Source: Pseudomonas spelaei
GTDB taxonomy: Bacteria > Pseudomonadota > Gammaproteobacteria > Pseudomonadales > Pseudomonadaceae
Direction: 5' to 3'
Length of the DNA: 64,000 nucleotides
Assembly (NCBI RefSeq): GCF_009724245.1
Contig: NZ_WNNK01000001.1
Coordinates: forward strand, 124,001 to 188,000
Position numbers and translations under genes: made by a program. A model generated the notes under the pieces. That model was not told where the DNA came from and made no database searches. It saw only the letters and a program-made list of their open reading frames with translations. This document shows positions 58,552 to 64,000 of the stretch, piece after piece; within the stretch, counting starts at the first letter, position 1; every line of letters begins with the position of its first letter.

Positions 58552-58756
58552 GGTACGAAGTATTGCCGGTGATTCGGTCAACCTGCTGCTCTACCGCGAG
58601 CTCGGTCGTTGCGATGACGCCGCCGAAGAAATCCTCTGGCGCCTGAACCCCGGGCTTGCCGAATATGGCCCGGTGTTGCCGGTCGGTGTGTGGGTGATCG
58701 TGCCCGAAGTGGAGACGCGCCCCAGCGCCGTGCGGGCTATTTCGGCTTGGGATTAA
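58544..58756 (+). CDS. Tail protein X (LysM-like)
   Basis: A 70-residue gpX family protein with a LysM-like pattern (AGDSVNLLLYRELGRCDDAAEEILWRLNPGLAEYGPVLPVGVWVIVP), as found between U and D in P2-like tails. Confidence 0.85.
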   Translation: MRRVRSIAGDSVNLLLYRELGRCDDAAEEILWRLNPGLAEYGPVLPVGVWVIVPEVETRPSAVRAISAWD

Positions 58757-58765
58757 GGAGGCCAC

Positions 58766-59779
58766 ATGGCTATGGGATATACCCCGGCGATTGAGATTTA
58801 TGGCGCCAACGCGGCACTGCTCAATCAACGCTTGATGCAGTGGAAACACACCGACGCCGCGGGTATCGAGTCCGATCGGCTGGAGCTGATGATCAACATC
58901 GAAGGCCTTGACGGTTTGCCCAGCCTCGGCGGAAGAATCGGCTTGCGGGTCGGGTATCTGGAATCGGGGTTGGTGGAAAAAGGTGAGTTCATCATTACCC
59001 AGCGAACCCCGCATCTGTTCCCCATGCGCCTGGCCATCGTGGCGTCGGCGGCGCCGTTCAGTGTGGCCGATCAGAGCGGCTTCAGGCAGCGCCGATCCGC
59101 CAGCCACGGGCCGACGACCTTGGGTGCACTGTTCCGGCAACTGACCACCCGGCACGGGTTTTCCCCTCGCGTGGCGCCGGACCTGGACGCGATACCGATC
59201 ACCCATATCGACCAGTCCAACGAAACCGACATGGGCTTTATCACCCGGCTCGCCGCCCGCTACGACGCGGTGACCAAGCCGGTCAACGAGCTGTATGTGT
59301 TGGCCAAGCGTGGGCAGGTCAAGTCGCTTTCCGGCCAGCAACTGCCGGATGTCCGGCTGTCGGTCACCCACGACAATCGCCCCGGCGACGAGGCCTTTAT
59401 CAGCGCCAAGCTCGACGACACCGCCCGGGCCAAATACCAGGGTTGCCGGGTCAATTGGTGGGATGCCGCTGGCGGCAAGCAGCACAAGGTCGAGATCGGT
59501 AATGCGCCGTTCAAGATCCTGCGCCAGCGCTGCCAGAACGAAGACGAAGCCCGCGCGGTGGCGCAAGGTGAAATGCGCCGAGTCGGACGCGAAGGGCTGA
59601 AGCTGACCATCGATTGTCCGGGCAACCCGCAACTGTCCGCCGAAGGCCTGTTGCTGCTGGACGAAACCTGGCCCCTGTACATGCAGGGCCGCTGGTCGAT
59701 CACCACCGTGATTCACACCATTGACCCGACGCAAAGTTACCGCAGTTCTATCGTGGCGAGCGGGCTGGCGCCTGGTTAA
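58766..59779 (+). CDS. Tail protein D (baseplate hub, late control D family)
   Basis: A 337-residue gpD/gp27-like hub protein (YTPAIEIYGANAALLNQRLMQW; GLPSLGGRIGLRVGYLES; RWSITTVIHTIDPTQSYRSSI). It joins spike and tube. It is the last gene of the P2-like tail set. AGGAGG precedes the ATG. Confidence 0.88.
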   Translation: MAMGYTPAIEIYGANAALLNQRLMQWKHTDAAGIESDRLELMINIEGLDGLPSLGGRIGLRVGYLESGLVEKGEFIITQRTPHLFPMRLAIVASAAPFSVADQSGFRQRRSASHGPTTLGALFRQLTTRHGFSPRVAPDLDAIPITHIDQSNETDMGFITRLAARYDAVTKPVNELYVLAKRGQVKSLSGQQLPDVRLSVTHDNRPGDEAFISAKLDDTARAKYQGCRVNWWDAAGGKQHKVEIGNAPFKILRQRCQNEDEARAVAQGEMRRVGREGLKLTIDCPGNPQLSAEGLLLLDETWPLYMQGRWSITTVIHTIDPTQSYRSSIVASGLAPG

Positions 59780-59807
59780 CTCAATTTTGACGTGACACAG
59801 GAACCCT

Positions 59808-60005
59808 ATGCCCATGAACGACGAAGACCTGGCCGCGATCAATCGCTTGATCGCCGCCTTGCAAACCCAAACTGACGGCCAGGTAGCGCTCAACGCTGCC
59901 ATTCGGCTGTTGGCCCAGAGCAACCAGGCACTGGTCGACTTGATCAAGAGCCGTGAGCCGGACCCGAATGCCCCGCCTTATCTGGATGGCACACCGGCGC
60001 CCTGA
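59808..60005 (+). CDS. Small hypothetical protein between R- and F-type modules
   Basis: A 65-residue mainly helical protein ([19 protein letters not shown], ending [12 protein letters not shown]). It has no recognisable motif and is followed by a terminator, so it may be the last gene of the R-type unit. Confidence 0.55.
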   Translation: MPMNDEDLAAINRLIAALQTQTDGQVALNAAIRLLAQSNQALVDLIKSREPDPNAPPYLDGTPAP

Positions 60006-60053
60006 TCCCACCCCGACCTGTCTTGCACGCAGCGACAAACCCGTTGCATCCAC

Positions 60054-60075
60054 AACCCGCCTTCGCGGGTTTTTT
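60054..60075 (+). terminator. Terminator between R- and F-type tail modules
   Basis: AACCCGC-CTTC-GCGGGTT followed by T residues, 22 bp before the F-type tube gene. Confidence 0.82.
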
Positions 60076-60097
60076 ATTGTTCATTGGAGAACACTCG

Positions 60098-60589
60098 ATG
60101 TCGATTCTTACCCAAGGTACCCAGATTTTTGCCCTCGTCCCGCCGGTCTCCGGCACCGGGCCTTACACCGTGCTGGAAGTCGAGCACGCCACCTCCTTTG
60201 ATCCGGGCGGCGCACCGGCCGAGCAGATCGAAGACACCAGCCTCAACGCCGAAGAGCGCAGCTACAAGAAAGGCCTGCGCACCCCCGGTACCGCGAGCCT
60301 GGGCCTCAACGCCGATCCGACCAATGCCAGCCATATCCGCCTGCATCAACTGTCCGAAGCCAAGGGCGACACCGGCATCAAGTGGGCGGTGGGCTGGTCC
60401 GACGGCAAGGACGTGCTGCCGACCTTGAACACCAAGGGCGACGCTTTCGAGCTGCCAGCCACGCGTACCTGGTTCACCTTTGACGGCTATGTCTCGGACT
60501 TCCCGTTCAACTTCGCGTTGAACGCGGTCGTGACCACCACCGTCACCATCCAACGCACCGGCGGCAGCGCCTGGATCAAGAAAGCCTGA
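60098..60589 (+). CDS. Major tail tube protein of flexible (F-type) tail
   Basis: A 163-residue lambda gpV-like tube protein ([69 protein letters not shown]). TTGGAGA lies before the ATG. It starts the second, non-contractile tail; there is no sheath gene in this part. Confidence 0.82.
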   Translation: MSILTQGTQIFALVPPVSGTGPYTVLEVEHATSFDPGGAPAEQIEDTSLNAEERSYKKGLRTPGTASLGLNADPTNASHIRLHQLSEAKGDTGIKWAVGWSDGKDVLPTLNTKGDAFELPATRTWFTFDGYVSDFPFNFALNAVVTTTVTIQRTGGSAWIKKA

Positions 60590-60597
60590 GAGACGCC

Positions 60598-60948
60598 ATG
60601 AACCTCAAACAACTGAAAGCCAAGGGCGGCATCGTCGATGGCCAGCCGGTCAAGAAAGAAGTCAGCTGGACTCACCCGGACAGCAAAACCGGCAAAGACG
60701 TGACAGACACCTTCACCCTGCATATCCGCCGCCAGTCGTTCGGTGTCATCGAGCGGCTGTTTGCCCAGGGCGAATCCGACCAGAGCCGCAACGCCAGTTA
60801 CATCGCCGCGTCGGTGGCGTTGGGCAGTGAGGGCAGCGAAGCCCTGAGCTACGACGATGCCTACAGCCTTGAGCCGTCGTTGGGGTTCTTGATCCTCAAC
60901 GCAGTCAATGAGGTCAATGGTACGGGCGGTGCTTCGGCAAAAAACTGA
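60598..60948 (+). CDS. Tail assembly chaperone, short form (lambda gpG-like)
   Basis: A 116-residue protein (MNLKQLKAKGGIVDGQPVKKEVSW; SYDDAYSLEPSLGFLILNAVNEVNG) directly after the tube gene. It ends at TGA right after the slippery run AAAAAAC. By position and behaviour it is the lambda gpG equivalent. Confidence 0.82.
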   Translation: MNLKQLKAKGGIVDGQPVKKEVSWTHPDSKTGKDVTDTFTLHIRRQSFGVIERLFAQGESDQSRNASYIAASVALGSEGSEALSYDDAYSLEPSLGFLILNAVNEVNGTGGASAKN

Positions 60949-61232
60949 CGGCCGCCGATGAGTTCTGGCACGAGCTGGTGCTGAACGGAGTGGGCGGCCG
61001 AACGATTGCCGAAGCCAAGGAACGCATGACCTACCACGAAGCCCTGGCCTGGGGACGCTATATCGACCGATATGGCTCCTTGCACGCCGGTAGGCGGCTG
61101 GAGGCGGGCAGCGCGTTGGTGGCGCTGCAGACCCACCGGCTGGGCGGTGGCACGGCCGAGTTGATTGACTTCATGCCCCATGAGCTGCGCCGGGGCATGT
61201 CACTCGAACGTGCGATGAACGAGTGGCGTTAA
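60598..61232 (+). CDS. Tail assembly chaperone, frameshift form (GT-like)
   Basis: A -1 slip at 60939-60945 continues as LTAADEFWHELVLNGVGGR and so on to IDFMPHELRRGMSLERAMNEWR, ending at 61232; about 211 residues in all. This gives the lambda G/GT pair needed to load the tape measure. The frame after the slip has no good start of its own (a GTG at 60978 without a ribosome binding site). Confidence 0.8.
60939..60945 (+). promoter_or_regulatory. Programmed -1 frameshift site AAAAAAC
   Basis: Read A AAA AAC in the zero frame and followed at once by TGA. Slippage puts CTG at 60945 in frame with the T-like segment. Confidence 0.82.
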
Positions 61233-61236
61233 GGAC

Positions 61237-61453
61237 CATTGCTTTTAAGGTCTTTGAAAAACAGCCTTATGGCTAACACTGAACCTGTGGCTGCTTTCTG
61301 TCGCCGCTGCCGAGGTACGAGGCTGCGATGGGCAGCGAAGCGGCCCCAAGGCGGCGGTCCTGTGGCCCGCATCGCAGCCTCGTACCTCGGCAGCGGCTAC
61401 AGGGGCAGTGCTCGCTCTTGATGGGCCTGTTTTTTCAAAGACCTTGAAAGGGC
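61237..61453. mobile_element. MITE-like palindromic element with REP core, inside the F-type tail operon
   Basis: Outer inverted repeats AAGGTCTTTGAAAAACAG (61247-61264) and CTGTTTTTTCAAAGACCTT (61427-61445) enclose a large REP-type palindrome: GCCGCTGCCGAGGTACGAGG near 61304 and its inverse ending near 61400. A 13-bp direct repeat TGGCGTTAAGGAC flanks the whole (61224-61236 and 61454-61466). It carries no gene. It appears to have moved into the gap between the chaperone and tape measure genes; the flanking repeat may be a target duplication. Confidence 0.65.
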
Positions 61454-61482
61454 TGGCGTTAAGGACAGCGCCACTTTCCTTG

Positions 61483-61502
61483 AAACCCGTTTCGACGGGT
61501 TT
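61483..61502 (+). terminator. Hairpin before the F-type tape measure gene
   Basis: AAACCCGT-TTCG-ACGGGTTT, 20 bp before the ATG. It has no long T-run, so it could be a processing or pausing hairpin. Confidence 0.55.
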
Positions 61503-61522
61503 CCCATGACCCGGAGAAACCT

Positions 61523-62734
61523 ATGGCAACTGCTTCCCAGGGTAATCTGACGCTCAACCTCGGCGGCCTGGAGCAGGCCCTGGCGAAAGCGTCACGGATT
61601 ACTGATCAAAGCATGCGAGAGATGCAGAAAAGGATAGAGGAGGCTGCCAAGAAAATCAGCAGCTCCATGTCCGCCTCTGCTGCCGCGGCGTTACAGGTCA
61701 CGACCGGCCAGTTCAGCGACTTTCAAAAGTCGTATGACCCGGCGACGGACGCGGCAGAGAAGTTTATCCAGAAGAATGCGCAACTGGTTCAAGTGCTCAA
61801 GCAGAGCCAGGGAGTGCAGCGGGGTTTCGCTAGTTCACTGGACGCACAGTCGACCTATACCGGGCGAGCGGGCCTCAAGTTTCCAACGGGCGGGCCCTAT
61901 GGTGATGCGACGCCGCAGAGTTCAGCTGGCGGCCAGGATCCAACGGCGCTCTTTGCTGATGATAAGGCGCAGCAGGTTCAAGGCAGTTTTTCCGCCATGA
62001 CCGATGCCCTCGATGAATGGCGAAAGGGAGCCAACGACGCGTTTGACGAGTACGCGAAGAAGTCGGGTACTGTCGCCGAACAATCGAAGGCCGTATTCAC
62101 CGGTGCTTTCAAGGCGATGGATGATGCGGTTCTGGCATTTGCGACCACGGGCAAATTCAACTTCTCCGACTTTGCCAAGTCGGTACTCAAAGATATGGCC
62201 ATGTTGGCAGCCAAGACGGCGGCATCCAGTGCGCTGAGCTCGTTGTTGAGTTTTGCGGGTTCGGCGCTTTCGAGCTTGTGGCCAGGTACAGGTGCCGCAG
62301 CGAGTACAGCAGTAGGCCCAGGTGGCTACACCAACGCAGTCAAGACGCCAATCGACTTCAAATACTCACCTTCCAGTGCTGCTTTCGCCAACGGCGGCGC
62401 CTTCACCAACTCCGTCGCCACCGGCCCGACCCTGGCCCCAATGGCCCTGTTCGGCGAAGCCGGCCCGGAAGCCATCATGCCCCTCAGTCGTGGTTCCGAC
62501 GGTTCCCTCGGCGTGCGTGCATTGGGCGGTGGACAGCAGGGCAGCACCAGCAGCAACCAGGTAGTGATCCAGCAGACCATCAATGTCGCCGACGGCCAGG
62601 GTGCAGGTGCTGATATGAACTCCCAGAACGTCGCCAAGGCCTATGCCGGTTCCGCCCGTCAAGGCGCTGCCGAGCAGATTGCCCGTGACCTGAAACCGGG
62701 TGGGCAGATCTGGTCCGCCATCAATGGCCGCTGA
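61523..62734 (+). CDS. Tail tape measure protein of the F-type tail (short)
   Basis: A 403-residue protein with a coiled N-terminal part (LEQALAKASRITDQSMREMQKRIEEAAKKI), the lambda gpH C-terminal family (GKFNFSDFAKSVLKDMAMLAAKTAASSALSSLL) and the strongly conserved GGAFTNSVATGPTLAPMALFGEAGPEAIMPLSR. It is about half the length of lambda gpH, suggesting a very short tail or an internal deletion. Confidence 0.82.
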   Translation: MATASQGNLTLNLGGLEQALAKASRITDQSMREMQKRIEEAAKKISSSMSASAAAALQVTTGQFSDFQKSYDPATDAAEKFIQKNAQLVQVLKQSQGVQRGFASSLDAQSTYTGRAGLKFPTGGPYGDATPQSSAGGQDPTALFADDKAQQVQGSFSAMTDALDEWRKGANDAFDEYAKKSGTVAEQSKAVFTGAFKAMDDAVLAFATTGKFNFSDFAKSVLKDMAMLAAKTAASSALSSLLSFAGSALSSLWPGTGAAASTAVGPGGYTNAVKTPIDFKYSPSSAAFANGGAFTNSVATGPTLAPMALFGEAGPEAIMPLSRGSDGSLGVRALGGGQQGSTSSNQVVIQQTINVADGQGAGADMNSQNVAKAYAGSARQGAAEQIARDLKPGGQIWSAINGR

Positions 62735-62762
62735 CAAGCGACGACTTACGCCTGGAGAAAAC

Positions 62763-63101
62763 ATGACTACAGAAACCTTCACCTGGGTTCCCAAAGTGGA
62801 GCCCGTCGGCAGTGTCGACTTTCGCCTGAAGACGGCCAAGTTCGGCGATGGTTACCAGCAAACGGCTCAGGATGGGATCAACAACAAGAGCCAGTCCTGG
62901 CCGTTGACGTTCGTGGGCGAAGAGGCGCGGATCAAGGCCATTATCGACTTCCTGGATCGTCACGCCGGTGCCACGCCGTTTTACTGGACGGCGCCATTGG
63001 CGGCGCCTGCGCTGTATCGCTGCAAGGGGTATCAGCCGACACCGATGGGTGCTGGGGTTTACACCTTGACGGCGACGTTTGAGCAGGCTTTTCACCCCTA
63101 G
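62763..63101 (+). CDS. Minor tail protein M (lambda gpM-like)
   Basis: A 112-residue gpM family protein (TFTWVPKVEPVGSVDFRLKTAKFGDGYQQTAQDGIN; FLDRHAGATPFYWTAPL; GAGVYTLTATFEQAFHP). It is part of the tail tip. The ATG at 62763 has CCTGGAGAA upstream. Confidence 0.88.
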   Translation: MTTETFTWVPKVEPVGSVDFRLKTAKFGDGYQQTAQDGINNKSQSWPLTFVGEEARIKAIIDFLDRHAGATPFYWTAPLAAPALYRCKGYQPTPMGAGVYTLTATFEQAFHP

Positions 63102-63123
63102 ATCCTGGAGGGGCGACCCACAC

Positions 63124-63145
63124 ACCCCGCTCACCGCGGGGTTTT
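63124..63145 (+). terminator. Hairpin between gpM- and gpL-like genes
   Basis: ACCCCGC-TCACC-GCGGGGT followed by TTT, 19 bp before the next ATG. Confidence 0.6.
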
Positions 63146-63163
63146 CTTTGCCCGGAGAGTCAT

Positions 63164-63847
63164 ATGTCCATCACCGCAGATATCCAGACCCTGGAGCCCG
63201 GGGCCTGGGTGGAGCTTTTCGAACTCGACGCTAGTGCCCTGGGTGCCGAGTTGTACCGGTTTCACGGTTACCCGCAACAATCCTCGATCTTCTGGCAGGG
63301 TCACGAATATTCGCCTTGGCCGATCCAGGCCGAAGGTTTCGAAATGTCGGGGCAGGGCACACAACCCACGCCGACGTTGGCAGTGGGCAACGTCGGTGGC
63401 TTTATCACCGCCCTGGTGCTGTATTTCGAAGACCTCGTAGGCGCGCGGTTGATCCGTCACCGCACCCTGGGCAAGTACCTCGACGGTCAGCCCGAAGCTG
63501 ATCCAGAAGAAGAACTGCCACCGGACATCTGGTACGTCGAGCGCAAGGTCGCTGAAAGCAGCGAGACCGTGAAGTTCGAACTGGCCAGTGCGCTGGACTT
63601 CAACGGCGTGCAACTGCCGCGTCGGCAAATCGTCGCTAACGTCTGTTGGTGGCTGAGCTGCGGTGGTTACCGTGGTCCCTACTGCGGCTACAACGGCGGC
63701 CCGGTGGCCGATGCCAATGACGTGATCGTCACCGACGCCGCCAAGGATAAATGCGGCGGCCGCCTCAGCAGCTGCAAGCTGCGTTTCGGCGAAAACAATC
63801 CGCTGCCCTACGGATCATTCCCGGCCGCCGGACTGCTGCGGAGCTGA
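63164..63847 (+). CDS. Minor tail protein L (lambda gpL-like)
   Basis: A 227-residue gpL protein. The C-terminal domain has four cysteines (CWWLSCGGYRGPYCGY; DKCGGRLSSCKLRFG) of the type that bind an iron-sulfur cluster in lambda gpL. It belongs to the distal tail tip. Confidence 0.87.
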   Translation: MSITADIQTLEPGAWVELFELDASALGAELYRFHGYPQQSSIFWQGHEYSPWPIQAEGFEMSGQGTQPTPTLAVGNVGGFITALVLYFEDLVGARLIRHRTLGKYLDGQPEADPEEELPPDIWYVERKVAESSETVKFELASALDFNGVQLPRRQIVANVCWWLSCGGYRGPYCGYNGGPVADANDVIVTDAAKDKCGGRLSSCKLRFGENNPLPYGSFPAAGLLRS

Positions 63848-63849
63848 CC

Positions 63850-64000
63850 ATGAACAAGACCAACCTGACGGCCATTACCCGCCACGCTGTGGCCGACTAT
63901 CCCAACGAATGCTGTGGCCTGCTGATTCGCGAAGGGCGCAAGCGCGTGTACGTGCCTTGTCGCAACACCGCGACGACCCCAAGCGAGCACTTTCGCCTGG
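63850..64000 (+). CDS. Tail assembly protein K (Mov34/JAMM, partial)
   Basis: The first 50 residues of a lambda gpK-like protein (MNKTNLTAITRHAVADYP, NECCGLLI, VPCRNTATTPSEHFRL), with the start of a JAMM-type metalloprotease domain (the Glu of NECCG). It runs off the window end; an NlpC/P60 domain would be expected after it. Confidence 0.82.
   Translation, partial: MNKTNLTAITRHAVADYPNECCGLLIREGRKRVYVPCRNTATTPSEHFRL

Noticed and set aside
60978..61232. Independent 84-residue gene
   Set aside because: It would start at a GTG without a ribosome binding site, and its frame is reached exactly by -1 slippage at AAAAAAC, so it is better read as the second half of a frameshift product.
46785..64000. 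Complete prophage
   Set aside because: No integrase, replication, terminase, portal or capsid genes and no att sites are seen; the content is regulator, holin and two tail sets only.

Overview
The window is chromosomal DNA of a fluorescent Pseudomonas, most likely of the P. fluorescens group. Supporting signs are the gene order argF, grxD, bfr, bfd, peroxiredoxin, rnt, pyrC, motY, argG (the PAO1 PA3537-PA3525 order), the acidic amino acid cluster aatJQMP-aauSR, a GacA-controlled rsmZ beside fdxA and mutS, many GTGGGAGC-GGCTTGCC REP palindromes, and a tail-only bacteriocin locus directly after mutS. All of this is read from the sequence and remembered family features; no database search was run.

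Layout. 1-1378: a partial fatty acid desaturase and a MipA/OmpV outer membrane protein, both on the minus strand. 1541-8866: a sigma-54-type promoter followed by a tightly packed plus-strand operon (HAD phosphatase, class III aminotransferase, alpha/beta hydrolase, FemAB/GNAT-like transferase, sensor kinase, NtrC-type regulator) whose product is unknown to me. 8963-16142: glpM, then the aauSR two-component system and aatJQMP glutamate/aspartate importer, headed by a sigma-54 promoter. 16279-21484: glycerol operon glpFKRD. 21822-33528: ybaK, an ABC ATPase overlapping argF, a molybdopterin oxidoreductase, then iron/redox genes (grxD, bfr, bfd, peroxiredoxin), rnt-pyrC, motY and argG. 34112-39617: a LuxR-type regulator, a PA3496-like small protein, nth, and an Rnf-like electron transport operon rnfA-B-D-G-E that has no rnfC. 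39718-46587: metG, mrp, rsmZ with its GacA site, fdxA and mutS.

46725-64000: a tailocin locus. A CI/PrtR-like LexA-type repressor is followed by a promoter region with repeated TGCAT palindromes and a tandem array of GGA-loop hairpins. Next come a holin and a complete P2-like contractile (R-type) tail set in the order gpV, W, J, I, fibre, sheath, tube, chaperone, tape measure, U, X, D. A lambda-like flexible (F-type) tail set follows: tube, G/GT chaperone, tape measure, M, L and the start of K, and it runs off the window. No capsid, portal, terminase, integrase or replication gene is present, so this is a bacteriocin rather than a prophage. Both tail chaperone genes carry a textbook -1 frameshift heptamer (TTTAAAC and AAAAAAC) with a matching downstream frame.

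The most notable points are: the Rnf complex without RnfC and without three of the four membrane iron-sulfur cysteines; a bacterioferritin with an incomplete ferroxidase centre; the self-contained sigma-54 biosynthetic-looking operon; and the GGA hairpin array, with a downstream terminator, ahead of the tailocin genes.
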